Assembly (NCBI GenBank): GCA_905182325.1
Contig: CAJJBD010000023.1
Span: forward strand, 1 to 34,110
DNA from: an uncultured Planktomarina sp.
GTDB taxonomy: Bacteria > Pseudomonadota > Alphaproteobacteria > Rhodobacterales > Rhodobacteraceae
Length of the DNA stretch: 34,110 nt
Direction: 5' to 3'
The notes under the pieces are model-generated. The model did no database searches and was not told the DNA's origin. It was given only the letters and a program-made list of their open reading frames with translations. Positions 9,314 to 18,620 of the stretch are shown one piece after another. Both the position numbers and the translations under genes were made by a program. How positions within the stretch are numbered: the first letter of the stretch is position 1; the number at the start of each line of letters is the position of its first letter.

Positions 9314-10592
9314 TTCGCAGAGCCTCAACTGGGTTCATGCGTGCAGCACGGCGAGCAGGGAATATAGTAATAATAAATGATAACGATAATGAAATCCCTG
9401 CTGCCTTAAAAATATCTACACTACGCAACTCTGACGGCAAATGGTATATTCCGCGAATGGATGGATCCCAAACATCTCCTCCAGATGCGTAGTTAACAAG
9501 GCTAAATATCCCATCTATATTTATTACAAACAATACGCCAAACAATACGCCAAGCAGCGTTCCCACAAGACCAATACCAGCGCCACACAGGAAAAAAATT
9601 CGAAGGATAGTGCCTCTCGTCAAGCCCATGGTCCTTAGGATTCCAATATCTTTACCCTTATTTTTTACAAGCATAATGAGGCCCGATATAATATTCATTG
9701 TAGACAGGAGGATTAATACAATCATTATGACCAACATCACGTTATCTTCAATAGCCAAAGCTCGCAAAAAACCACCTGCGTAATCACGCCAAGTTTCTAA
9801 AATTACATTTTCAGGAATCGCCGCCTTTAAAGTTGATTTGAAATTTTCTACAGATTCTGGGTCATCAAGAAAAACTTCAATTTCATCCGCAAAACCCTCT
9901 CGATCAAAAAATCTTTGCGCAGATCCAAAGGGCATGTATACGCGAGTTTGATCTATTTCATAGTGCCCAGCTCGAAATATATAAACCACATTAAAGGATT
10001 TTACTCTTGGACTAATGCCAAACGCAGTCCGTATCCCATTTGGCGAAATAAACTTAATTCTATCTCCAATAACTAGACGCAGAGATTTCGCTACGCCCGC
10101 ACCAATCGCAACACCATCTGAAAAACCTTCAATATTACCTTTACTATCATCAGAATTTGCAATGTTTGGAATAGCTTTGAGATTAGCCAAGCTGATCCCA
10201 TAAACTACAACTCCGGTATTAAAATCAGCCGAATTGGCCATGACTTGGTTTCTAATTATCGGAGCCGCGCGTTTAACACCCGGAACCCCAGCTATCCGCT
10301 CCGCCAATAAGTCATACTCAGTAATCGCATAGTCCACTTTGTTATCATTTTTAGGATCAATACTATACTCAAAAACCGTCATATGAGCATTTGCACCCAA
10401 AATAGCGTCAACAAACTCAGTCCTAAACCCACTGCGTACTGCCAGTACAATAATCAGTGCGGCGACCGCCAACGCAATTCCAATTAAGCTGATCAACGTC
10501 ATGACACTGACGCCACCATCTGCGCGTTTGGCGCGCAGATAGCGCCAGGCCACCAAAAACTCAAATCTAGAAAAAGGAAGTGAGCGTTTCAT
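9306..10592 (-). CDS. lolC: Lipoprotein-releasing system permease LolC/LolE
   Basis: Transmembrane subunit of the Lol complex, 428 aa. It has the expected MacB/FtsX topology: a short cytosolic N-terminus (FEFLVAWRYLRAKR), one helix at about 30-52, a large periplasmic domain to about 280, then three helices (about 283-305, 330-355, 388-410) and ARRAARMNPVEALR near the end. Alphaproteobacteria normally have a single permease of this kind that forms a homodimer in place of LolC plus LolE, so the symbol is nominal. The ATG at 10592 has GGAAG 7 nt upstream. The 195-bp gap to proS upstream shows no gene. Confidence 0.93.
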   Translation of the reverse strand: MKRSLPFSRFEFLVAWRYLRAKRADGGVSVMTLISLIGIALAVAALIIVLAVRSGFRTEFVDAILGANAHMTVFEYSIDPKNDNKVDYAITEYDLLAERIAGVPGVKRAAPIIRNQVMANSADFNTGVVVYGISLANLKAIPNIANSDDSKGNIEGFSDGVAIGAGVAKSLRLVIGDRIKFISPNGIRTAFGISPRVKSFNVVYIFRAGHYEIDQTRVYMPFGSAQRFFDREGFADEIEVFLDDPESVENFKSTLKAAIPENVILETWRDYAGGFLRALAIEDNVMLVIMIVLILLSTMNIISGLIMLVKNKGKDIGILRTMGLTRGTILRIFFLCGAGIGLVGTLLGVLFGVLFVINIDGIFSLVNYASGGDVWDPSIRGIYHLPSELRSVDIFKAAGISLSLSFIITIFPARRAARMNPVEALRNE

Positions 10593-10787
10593 TAAGATAC
10601 TTCCCCATGCTGAATTGGGTTAAAGAAAAATTCATTCAAACTATTTTGTCTAAACATCAAAAGTGAAATGGAACTCCTGAGGTACTTCATATTGTTATAA
10701 GCCCTTATATCCAGTCACATATACCAGTATCAGAATTGATGTTTATTCGATATTAAGTAGATCCATACGCAACAGACCGACAGCTGT

Positions 10788-12119
10788 TTAACTATATTGT
10801 ACTACTAACTTTTTTATTACGGCTTCAGGTGAAATCTCATCACTCTTGCCAGTCCTACGATTAGTCAACTCAACTAATCCACTTTTCAAGCCACGGGGAC
10901 CAACAGTGATACGCCAGGGAAGACCAATAAGATCCATAGTGGCAAATTTTCCACCAGCTCGTTCATTACGATCATCGTATAAAGGCTCTAAGCCAGCAGC
11001 ACTAAGCATGTTATAAAGGCTTTCACATGCACTATCAGCCTCTTCATCACCTTGTTTAAGATTTATAATGCCACAGTGATAAGGCGTCACTTCCTCTGGC
11101 CATATGATCCCTTTTTCATCGTGGCTTGCCTCAATAATTGCTCCTACCAAACGGCTCACGCCAATTCCATGGCTACCCATATGTACAGGTATTTTCTGGC
11201 CTTCAGAATTCTGCACCATAGCTCCCATAGCTTCAGAATATTTAGTTCCAAAATAAAATATCTGTCCTACCTCAATTCCACGCGCAACTTGGCGCCTCTC
11301 TTCTGGGACTTCTTGAAAAGCAACCTCATCATGAGTTTCGTCAGTACGAGCGTATTTATCTGTGAATTCTTCCATAATGGATTGGCATTGCAGTACGTTG
11401 TTAAAATCAATGTCTCTGTCACCAAACTTCAATTCAGTCACGGCATTATCGTAAAACACTTCACTTTCACCAGTTTCGGCTAACACCAAAAACTCATGAG
11501 TATCTTCACCTCCAATTGGCCCGCTGTCAGCGCGCATTGGTATAGCTTGCAAGCCCATCCGCTCATAGGAGCGCAAATAACTAACTAAATGGCGGTTATA
11601 AGCATGCATTGCATCCTCTTTTGTTAGGTCAAAGTTGTAACCATCTTTCATATAGAACTCACGACCTCGCATAACGCCAAAACGTGGTCGGCGTTCATCA
11701 CGAAATTTCCACTGGATTTGGTACATGGTCAGTGGCAAGTCTTTGTAGCTGTTTATATGACCGCGAAAAATATCTGTGATAAGCTCTTCCGCCGTTGGGG
11801 TAAATAACATGTCCCGGTTGTGGCGATCTTTGAACCGAAGCATTTCTTCACCATAGTCCTCGTACCTACCAGATTCTCGCCAAAGATCGGCAGACTGAAC
11901 AGTAGGCATCATAATAGCTAGGTGACCCGCTTTTTTCTGCTCTTCATGGATAATATTTTCAACATTTTTTAAAACTTTTAAACCCAATGGTAACCATGAA
12001 TAAATACCAGCAGCAGATTGCTTAATCATCCCCGCGCGCAACATCAGGCGATGTGAAGCAATTTGTGCCTCCGCGGGGGTTTCTTTCAAGACTGGTAAAA
12101 AGTATCGGCTCAATCGCAT
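10788..12119 (-). CDS. proS: Prolyl-tRNA synthetase, short alphaproteobacterial form
   Basis: Charges tRNA-Pro with proline (class II synthetase, cytoplasm). The 443-aa protein begins MRLSRYFLP and contains the class II region TPTAEE (107-112) with [10 protein letters not shown] (139-148), the REFYMKDGY segment and motif 3 [14 protein letters not shown]. coli-type enzymes are near 570 aa because of the INS editing domain between motifs 2 and 3. Here that insert is missing, as known for other alphaproteobacterial ProRS, so clearance of mischarged tRNA should rely on a free-standing editing protein elsewhere. I place the start at ATG 12119, with GGAG 6 nt upstream. A TTG at 12131 would put the Shine-Dalgarno inside the coding region. 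Confidence 0.95.
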   Translation of the reverse strand: MRLSRYFLPVLKETPAEAQIASHRLMLRAGMIKQSAAGIYSWLPLGLKVLKNVENIIHEEQKKAGHLAIMMPTVQSADLWRESGRYEDYGEEMLRFKDRHNRDMLFTPTAEELITDIFRGHINSYKDLPLTMYQIQWKFRDERRPRFGVMRGREFYMKDGYNFDLTKEDAMHAYNRHLVSYLRSYERMGLQAIPMRADSGPIGGEDTHEFLVLAETGESEVFYDNAVTELKFGDRDIDFNNVLQCQSIMEEFTDKYARTDETHDEVAFQEVPEERRQVARGIEVGQIFYFGTKYSEAMGAMVQNSEGQKIPVHMGSHGIGVSRLVGAIIEASHDEKGIIWPEEVTPYHCGIINLKQGDEEADSACESLYNMLSAAGLEPLYDDRNERAGGKFATMDLIGLPWRITVGPRGLKSGLVELTNRRTGKSDEISPEAVIKKLVVQYS

Positions 12120-12147
12120 AGTAAACTCCAAGTAAGTATTAACCCTT

Positions 12148-12176
12148 TGTTTAGTGTTCTAGGGCATTTGCCACAA
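12148..12176 (-). promoter_or_regulatory. Possible sigma-70 promoter for proS
   Basis: On the minus strand, TTGTGG (12176-12171), a 17-nt spacer and TAAACA (12153-12148), 28 bp before the proS ATG. A fair consensus match with good spacing. Confidence 0.33.
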
Positions 12177-12276
12177 GCTAAAGTGGAAAAACATTACACC
12201 AGAGCAACATATTTTAGCGGCACCCCTTGCATGGTCACACTCAATAAGCAAATTGGATAGCAAAGGGAGCTAGAAT

Positions 12277-13350
12277 ATGACATTATCCGTATCCTCACAA
12301 TTGCGCTACTATGGTACTGCATTAGTATTTTTTTCTCTGCTTATTTGGATTTTGGGTAACACTCTACTACCCTTTATACTTGGCGGAGTAATTGCCTACT
12401 GCCTCGATCCTTTGGCGGACAGGTTAGAGCGGCTCGGTATTTCAAGACTGATGGCCACTTCGATTATAACTCTTGTTACAATATTAATCTTCATTATTGG
12501 AGCTTTGCTCATCATACCCCTGCTAATTGAACAGGCGATGGCTTTATTTAATGCAGCGCCTGAGATAGCCCATAATTTTTGGAAATTTTTAACAACCCGT
12601 TTTCCAGCACTTTTGGATGACAGTAGCACCATCCGGCAGTCACTCACATCCCTTGGCGAAACAATACAATCCCGTGGAGGAGATTTGGTCAATGGTATAG
12701 CCGCGTCAGTAAACTCAATTTTAAATATTTTAATCATAATTTTTATCGTACCCGTAGTTGCATTCTATCTGTTGTTAGACTGGAACAACTTAGTTTTGAA
12801 AATTGATCAGCTGGTCCCTCGCGATCATGTTGTTAACGTACGTTACTTGGGCCAGCAAATTGACGCCACTCTAGCATCGTTTATTCGGGGCCAAGGTACA
12901 GTTTGTGTTATACAAGGGTTCTACTACGCAATTACCCTAATGTTAGCTGGTCTTAACTATGGCATAATTGTGGGGTTCATAGCTGGACTGGTATCTTTCA
13001 TCCCTTATATTGGCGCAGTAGTAGGCGGTGGTTTAGCTGTTGGCTTGGCTTTATTTCAATTTTGGGGTGATTGGATAATAATTGGGATCATTGCTCTAAT
13101 TTTTCTAATTGGACAAGTTTTGGAGGGTAACTTTCTAACGCCAAAACTTGTTGGAAACTCTATTGGCCTTCACCCTGTCTGGTTGATTTTTGCACTTTCT
13201 GTCTTTGGCGGCTTATTTGGTTTTGTTGGAATGCTCCTCGCAGTGCCAGTTGCAGCCATAGTTGGTGTAGTTACAAAGTTTTTCCTAGAGAAATATAAAC
13301 TAGGATCACTTTATCATGGGCAAACAGAAGACGATGATCTCAATGGCTGA
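12277..13350 (+). CDS. AI-2E family transporter (PerM-like membrane protein)
   Basis: An integral inner-membrane protein of 357 aa with about eight hydrophobic segments. The family signature near the C-terminus is present (EGNFLTPKLVGNSIGLHP, then GGLFGFVGMLLAVPVAA). Members have been linked to export of signalling molecules or Na+/H+ exchange, so the substrate cannot be told from sequence. GGGAG lies about 7 nt before the ATG at 12277. The gene is divergent from proS and ends within the start of hdaA (8-nt overlap), so it is the first gene of a likely perM-hdaA-ppk-ppx unit. This neighbourhood is usual in Rhodobacteraceae. Confidence 0.9.
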   Translation: MTLSVSSQLRYYGTALVFFSLLIWILGNTLLPFILGGVIAYCLDPLADRLERLGISRLMATSIITLVTILIFIIGALLIIPLLIEQAMALFNAAPEIAHNFWKFLTTRFPALLDDSSTIRQSLTSLGETIQSRGGDLVNGIAASVNSILNILIIIFIVPVVAFYLLLDWNNLVLKIDQLVPRDHVVNVRYLGQQIDATLASFIRGQGTVCVIQGFYYAITLMLAGLNYGIIVGFIAGLVSFIPYIGAVVGGGLAVGLALFQFWGDWIIIGIIALIFLIGQVLEGNFLTPKLVGNSIGLHPVWLIFALSVFGGLFGFVGMLLAVPVAAIVGVVTKFFLEKYKLGSLYHGQTEDDDLNG

Positions 13351-14014
13351 ACAACTAAGCTTTGAATTGCCTGTAAAGGCAGCCTCAGGGCGCGATGCAT
13401 TTTTTATATCTGACGCCAACAGAACTGCTGTCTCAATGTTAGAAAATAGCGCACATTGGCCACAAAGAAAAATGATCCTTCTCGGCCCAAAAAAATGTGG
13501 GAAAACACATCTTTTGAAAATTTGGATCAAAGAAAACGAAGCTTTAAAGATTGATCCTTTGAACGACTTTGATCAACCATCAGACGGGGCCAGTGTTGTA
13601 GTTGATAATATACAGGATATGGCCGGAATCTCCGCCGCAGAAACCAGGATGTTCCACTTACATAACCACCTACACTCAACTGGCGGCTTTCTACTTATGG
13701 CCTCAAACATGTTGATAAGCCAGTCAGGCTTTCAGTTGGCTGACCTCTTAAGTCGACTTCAGGGTATAAGTTGCACCACCGTTCAGCGGCCCGATGATAA
13801 ATTGCTGCGTGCTGTATTACTGAAAGCATTTATGGATCGCCAGCTATCACCCCCGCCCACTGTCTTTGATTATATACTGAAAAATATGAGCCGCAGCTTC
13901 GCTGCTGCCTTTGATATTGTAAAACAACTAGACGCCAAAAGTTTGGCTGAAAACCGTCCAATCTCACGTGGAATGGCAACAAATATTTTACACAATAGCA
14001 TCAGCCATGACTAA
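13343..14014 (+). CDS. hdaA: DnaA regulatory inactivator HdaA (Hda homolog)
   Basis: A AAA+ protein that, bound to the sliding clamp, stimulates ATP hydrolysis by DnaA and prevents re-initiation. The 223-aa form begins MAEQLSFELPV, a clamp-binding motif at the very N-terminus as in other alphaproteobacterial Hda proteins. A Walker A-like GPKKCGKTHLL follows at about residues 52-62 and VVVDNIQDM is the Walker B region. The ATG at 13343 overlaps perM by 8 nt (ATGGCTGA), indicating coupled translation. In-frame ATGs at 13316 and 13334 would add nine or three residues; 13316 has a somewhat better AGGA, so the start is not certain. Confidence 0.88.
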   Translation: MAEQLSFELPVKAASGRDAFFISDANRTAVSMLENSAHWPQRKMILLGPKKCGKTHLLKIWIKENEALKIDPLNDFDQPSDGASVVVDNIQDMAGISAAETRMFHLHNHLHSTGGFLLMASNMLISQSGFQLADLLSRLQGISCTTVQRPDDKLLRAVLLKAFMDRQLSPPPTVFDYILKNMSRSFAAAFDIVKQLDAKSLAENRPISRGMATNILHNSISHD

Positions 14015-14082
14015 TGATAATCTAACTCTGTACAATCCGCTGGCAATAAGATAAAGTATTGTCCCAGCAAATAGGGCTAACG

Positions 14083-16251
14083 ATGACAAACCAGGCAGAC
14101 TTCCTTCACTCAAAATTTCCAATTCCACAAGATTGTGGATTGAATACTTCAGGGTACAATAGATTTATTAATCGAGAACTATCTTGGCTAGCGTTTAATT
14201 GGCGAGTTTTGGAAGAGGCAGGTAATCAAAATGTTCCCTTATTGGAACGGCTCAGTTTTCTGTCAATATCAGCAACCAATCTAGATGAATTTTATTCTGT
14301 CCGTGTTGCTGGATTACGTGAGCTCGCTAGAACTGGGAGTAATACCCCATCAATGGATGGACGCAACCCATCTGAACAACTTAAACTCATAGAAACCGAA
14401 GCCCGCAAATTAATAAAAGAACAACAATTTATTTTAACCAAACTTCGTAAAGAGATGGCCGCACAAAACATAAATATCTTGACAGCGGCTCAAGCTAGAG
14501 AAGGTCATTCGTATCTCCATGAAATATTTCTTTCAGATGTATTTCCAATAATATCACCTTTGGCAATCGACCCTGCACATCCATTTCCATTTATTCCAAA
14601 TTCTGGGTTTGCATTAGCGCTGCAGTTGGAGCGGAAATCTGATGGGCGAAGCCTTCGAGCTCTGGTCCCCGTTCCACAGCAGATAAACAGATTTGTAGCA
14701 TTGCGGGGACAGGGACATAACTACCTTCCACTAGAGGAATTAATTTTGATGCAGATGGAACAAGTGTTTCCTGGCTACAAATTAATGGGACATTGTGCAT
14801 TTTCCATTCTGCGGGACAGTGATCTAGAAGTTGAAGATGAAGCTGAAGATCTGGTCCGCGAATTTGAAGTTGCTTTGAAGCGGCGTCGGAGGGGAGAAGT
14901 TATTCGACTTAAGATTAGTGTTGACGCACCTGCAACACTACGCAAATCTATTATGGCCGAATTAAATGTTACTGAAAATGAAGTTGTCGAAATTGATGGA
15001 ATGATTGGACTGTCCAACTTAACTGAATTGGTCTTTGATTCAGAACCAAAATTAGTCTGGCCAAACTTCATTCCACGAGTTCCAGAGCGAGTGACAGATC
15101 ATGAAGGTGATATGTTCGCAGCGATTAGCCAAAAAGATCTGCTGCTTCAACATCCTTACGAAACTTTTGATATGGTGGTCCGTTTTCTGCAACAGGCAGC
15201 AAGCGATCCAAATGTAGTGGCTATTAAACAAACGCTATACCGTACTTCTAAACGATCACCAATTGTTGAAGCACTCTGTGAAGCTGCTGAAGCTGGTAAA
15301 TCAGTCACTGCCTTGGTCGAATTAAAAGCCCGGTTTGATGAAGCCGCTAATATTCGTCAGTCACGTCGCCTAGAACGAGCTGGTGCTCATGTAGTCTATG
15401 GTTTTATTAATCTGAAAACTCATGCAAAAATAAGTACAGTAGTCCGACGCGAAGGGGGTAAATTAGTCACGTACACTCATTACGGCACTGGAAATTACCA
15501 CCCAATAACAGCCCAGACCTATACTGACGTAAGCCTGTTTACATGTGATGCAGCGCTGGGACGAGACGCAACAAAGGTCTTCAACTATCTTTCTGGCTAT
15601 GCGCAACCTAAAACTTTAGAAAATATCTCGATATCTCCTCTCTCTCTTAAGTCAACTTTATTGGAACGAATCATAACAGAACAGACCAATGCTATTAAGG
15701 GCAAACCAGCGGCAATTTGGGCTAAAATGAATTCACTGATTGATTCAGATGTGATTGATGCGCTTTACGCTGCTGGACAAGCGGGCGTGAAAATCAATCT
15801 GGTAGTGCGTGGTATCTGTGGATTGCGTCCTGGCGTTAAAGGCCTTTCAGAAAACATTCGGGTTAAGTCAATTATTGGGCGTTTTCTGGAACATTCACGG
15901 ATTGTTTGCTTTGCTAATGGTAGCCACTTGCCTAGCCTGAAAGCAAAGGTATATATTTCATCTGCCGATTGGATGGGCCGCAACCTTAAACGTAGGGTAG
16001 AAACACTTGTTGAGATAAAAAACTCTACCGTCAAGTCACAAATTGTTAGTCAAATTATGGCAGCTAATTTGGCGGATATCGCCCAATCTTGGATTATGCA
16101 GTACGACGGAACCTACATCAGAGCAACTTGGTCCAATGACAAATTTGCGTTTAATTGTCATCGGTTTTTTATAGAAAATGCCTCCCTGTCAGGTCGTGGT
16201 AGCGCAGGTGCTAAAGATGTACCGAAATTAACACATACCGACACCACGTAA
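14083..16251 (+). CDS. ppk: Polyphosphate kinase 1
   Basis: Polymerises the terminal phosphate of ATP into polyphosphate, reversibly. The 722-aa protein is full length. It begins the conserved part with FINRELSWLAFNWRVLEEA. The phosphorylated catalytic His is His447 in LKTHAKIS, and the second active-site His is His604 in FLEHSRI. Basic phosphate-binding segments such as IKQTLYRTSKRSPIVEAL are present. I start it at ATG 14083 (AGGG 7 nt upstream) in preference to a TTG at 14059 that lacks a ribosome site. It lies 68 bp after hdaA and 74 bp before ppx, so synthesis and breakdown of polyphosphate are encoded side by side. Confidence 0.95.
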   Translation: MTNQADFLHSKFPIPQDCGLNTSGYNRFINRELSWLAFNWRVLEEAGNQNVPLLERLSFLSISATNLDEFYSVRVAGLRELARTGSNTPSMDGRNPSEQLKLIETEARKLIKEQQFILTKLRKEMAAQNINILTAAQAREGHSYLHEIFLSDVFPIISPLAIDPAHPFPFIPNSGFALALQLERKSDGRSLRALVPVPQQINRFVALRGQGHNYLPLEELILMQMEQVFPGYKLMGHCAFSILRDSDLEVEDEAEDLVREFEVALKRRRRGEVIRLKISVDAPATLRKSIMAELNVTENEVVEIDGMIGLSNLTELVFDSEPKLVWPNFIPRVPERVTDHEGDMFAAISQKDLLLQHPYETFDMVVRFLQQAASDPNVVAIKQTLYRTSKRSPIVEALCEAAEAGKSVTALVELKARFDEAANIRQSRRLERAGAHVVYGFINLKTHAKISTVVRREGGKLVTYTHYGTGNYHPITAQTYTDVSLFTCDAALGRDATKVFNYLSGYAQPKTLENISISPLSLKSTLLERIITEQTNAIKGKPAAIWAKMNSLIDSDVIDALYAAGQAGVKINLVVRGICGLRPGVKGLSENIRVKSIIGRFLEHSRIVCFANGSHLPSLKAKVYISSADWMGRNLKRRVETLVEIKNSTVKSQIVSQIMAANLADIAQSWIMQYDGTYIRATWSNDKFAFNCHRFFIENASLSGRGSAGAKDVPKLTHTDTT

Positions 16252-16325
16252 ATTCTTTCACAAACATGATGTGATTGACCCAACCTGAGCGTTTGTTAAC
16301 ATCCAGCTACCTTAGAGGGGCATAA

Positions 16326-17870
16326 ATGGATAAATTAGCAGAAATTGCTTCCAATTGGGGGCCATTTAATAGGCCATTATTTGAGAATCCTAAGGCAAGG
16401 GATCTGTCCCGTATTGGAGTGATAGATGTCGGATCTAATTCAGTACGCTTAGTTGTTTTTGATGGTGCAGCTCGATCACCTGCTTACTTTTTTAATGAAA
16501 AAGTTATGTGTGCATTAGGTGCCGGTCTTTCTGAAACTGGCAAACTAAATCCAGAAGGTCGCAGACGCGCGCTCGTGGCGTTAAGACGTTTTTGTACAAT
16601 AGGAAAAGGCGTTGGTCTGCAAGACATAACGGCTATCGCTACTGCCGCTGTTCGAGAAGCAAGTGATGGGACTAGCTTTGTGAACCAAGTATTTTCTGAA
16701 ACAGGTCTAAAAATCCATGTTATCAATGGGCCAGAAGAAGCACGACTGTCCGCACAGGGCGTCTTACTTGGGTGGCCAGGCTCCTATGGACTCGTGTGCG
16801 ACATCGGTGGTGCGTCTATGGAATTAGCCGAGATTTCTAATGGGAAAGTTGGAAAAAGAATTACTTCATCGCTGGGCCCCCTAAATATTGCTGGTATCGC
16901 TGGAGGAAAGCGTGGGCAAAAAACGTTTATTTCCACAACTTTGGATAAATTAAGCGCTCAAATGGGTTCGCAATCTGATCGATTATTTCTAGTAGGAGGA
17001 TCATGGCGTGCTATTGCCCGTATTGACATGCATCGTCGCGGGTACCCACTTCATGTGATGCATGAATACCGCATGACCTCCCAAGATATACGCAAAACAG
17101 ATGAATACATTAGTGAATATAATTTAGACAGTCTCAAATCAGAAATTAACATTCCATCAGAAAGGATAGACTTAGTTCCAATTGCGATACAAATCTTGAA
17201 AGGCCTTATTCGACGGTTTAAGCCACATGACATCGCCATATCGAGCTATGGTTTAAGGGAGGGCATGCTCTACGAACAGATGCCACAGATAATGCGAGAT
17301 CGAGACCCATTAATAGAAAGTTGCCACTTTGCTGAGCGAAAAGATGCTCGACTGCCAGGGTTCGGAATGCGGTTGCACAAATTCATTTTTCCAATCTTTA
17401 AAAATATTGTTCCAGAAAGAGCTAGGCTGGTTCGTGCTGCTTGTCTGCTGCATGATGTCAACTGGCGCGCACATCCAGATTTTCGGGCAGAAACATGCTT
17501 TGACTACGCTACACGCTCAACTCTTGGAGGTTTAAGCCATAGTGAGCGCGTATTTTTGGGACTTGCCCTAATGCACCGATATCGTAACAAACGTGATGCA
17601 AGTCGGCTTGAGCCGATGATATCCCTTTTAACTTCTGACGACAAAAAAGAAGCTGAAGTTTTGGGGAAGGCTATGCGATTGGGTGCAATGCTTTGGGCGA
17701 ACCCAGACGACGAAACTGCAAAGTTAGGTTGGGCCGCAAAGAAAAACATGTTGTCATTAACCCTTACCGCTGAGGCAGAACCTCTTTTCGGGGAGGTCGC
17801 AGAGGAACGGTTTCATTCCTTAGCTGAGGCCTTAGGTGCAAGCGCTAATCTAGATATTAAACTAACCTAA
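16326..17870 (+). CDS. ppx: Exopolyphosphatase (Ppx/GppA family)
   Basis: Removes terminal phosphate from polyphosphate; family members may also hydrolyse pppGpp. The 514-aa protein has the actin-like ASKHA fold: phosphate loop IDVGSNSVRL (33-42), the catalytic GPEEAR region (135-140) and a second loop DIGGAS (159-164). The C-terminal half carries an HD-like helical segment (ACLLHDVNWRAHP). GAGGGG 5 nt before ATG 16326 is a strong ribosome site. Placement directly after ppk supports exopolyphosphatase over pppGpp phosphohydrolase. The minus-strand TerB/J-domain gene converges 26 bp away with no clear terminator between. Confidence 0.93.
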   Translation: MDKLAEIASNWGPFNRPLFENPKARDLSRIGVIDVGSNSVRLVVFDGAARSPAYFFNEKVMCALGAGLSETGKLNPEGRRRALVALRRFCTIGKGVGLQDITAIATAAVREASDGTSFVNQVFSETGLKIHVINGPEEARLSAQGVLLGWPGSYGLVCDIGGASMELAEISNGKVGKRITSSLGPLNIAGIAGGKRGQKTFISTTLDKLSAQMGSQSDRLFLVGGSWRAIARIDMHRRGYPLHVMHEYRMTSQDIRKTDEYISEYNLDSLKSEINIPSERIDLVPIAIQILKGLIRRFKPHDIAISSYGLREGMLYEQMPQIMRDRDPLIESCHFAERKDARLPGFGMRLHKFIFPIFKNIVPERARLVRAACLLHDVNWRAHPDFRAETCFDYATRSTLGGLSHSERVFLGLALMHRYRNKRDASRLEPMISLLTSDDKKEAEVLGKAMRLGAMLWANPDDETAKLGWAAKKNMLSLTLTAEAEPLFGEVAEERFHSLAEALGASANLDIKLT

Positions 17871-17896
17871 TTTGATTTACAGTAAAAGAATTTACG

Positions 17897-18577
17897 CTAC
17901 TTCTTATTTAGTTTTTCCCATGCTTGATTGATGGCTACTAAACGGGCTTCAGCCAATTTAACCGCCTCAAGGGGCACTCCACGGGCAGTTAGCTGATCAG
18001 GATGGTTTTTTTTAACTAAGTTTCTCCAAGCGTTACGAATTTCGGTTAGTTCAGCATGTGGTAGAACGCCCAAAACATCATAAGGGTCTGCGGATGTCCC
18101 TTTGACATGTCTTGCTTTCATCACACGAAAGCATCGGTCGCCCAGTACAAAAATTTCACATACTCTTTTAAGGAATACTTCTTCCAGTTGATGATAATTA
18201 CCGTCAGCAACCGAGATATGGAAAAGTCCTTCAAGTAGGTCTTCCAAAGTATCTTTACGAGTGCCAAACATTTTTTTGATTTGACGTGCATAAGTTTCAA
18301 AGCCAGTAACATCTTGTCGCGCAAGATTAAAAACATGCGCCGCATTAGTTTCATCCGCTATTGGCACGCGGAAAACTTCTCTAAACGCTAGAACCTCTGA
18401 GTGACTTACATGGCCGTCTGCTTTTGCCATCTTTGCACTCAGAGCAATGACCGCAATCGTAAATCCTACAGTACGCTCTGGTGGCGTTTTTAATTTTCTA
18501 AAGACACTGGATAGACTCTCACCAGCAGCAAGAGCGGCTAGTACTTCAGCAATTTGTGACCAAAGCGACATACGCAT
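17897..18577 (-). CDS. TerB-like and J-domain protein (DjlA-like co-chaperone)
   Basis: A 226-aa protein with two parts. A helical TerB-like domain at about 38-158 has acidic metal-binding-like motifs AKADGHVSHSE (51-61) and SVADGNYHQLEE (122-133). A C-terminal J domain at about 164-226 has the HPD tripeptide at 192-194. The J domain should stimulate an Hsp70 (DnaK). DjlA proteins of gamma-proteobacteria carry an N-terminal membrane helix; here the N-terminus is only mildly hydrophobic, so the protein may be soluble. ATG 18577 or ATG 18571 could be used and neither has a strong ribosome site. It is the last gene downstream of scpA and the VOC gene, 43 bp after the latter. The client is unknown. 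Confidence 0.85.
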   Translation of the reverse strand: MRMSLWSQIAEVLAALAAGESLSSVFRKLKTPPERTVGFTIAVIALSAKMAKADGHVSHSEVLAFREVFRVPIADETNAAHVFNLARQDVTGFETYARQIKKMFGTRKDTLEDLLEGLFHISVADGNYHQLEEVFLKRVCEIFVLGDRCFRVMKARHVKGTSADPYDVLGVLPHAELTEIRNAWRNLVKKNHPDQLTARGVPLEAVKLAEARLVAINQAWEKLNKK

Positions 18578-18620
18578 TTATAAAAGTAAAACTCTAACAA
18601 GCAAAGCCTAAACTCTATTA

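Noticed and set aside
10593-10787. Hidden gene or regulatory RNA between proS and lolC
   Set aside because: Only very short frames and weak 5-bp stems without T-runs were seen.
11052-11483. 143-aa plus-strand open frame
   Set aside because: It lies wholly antisense to proS and its translation has no recognisable domain.
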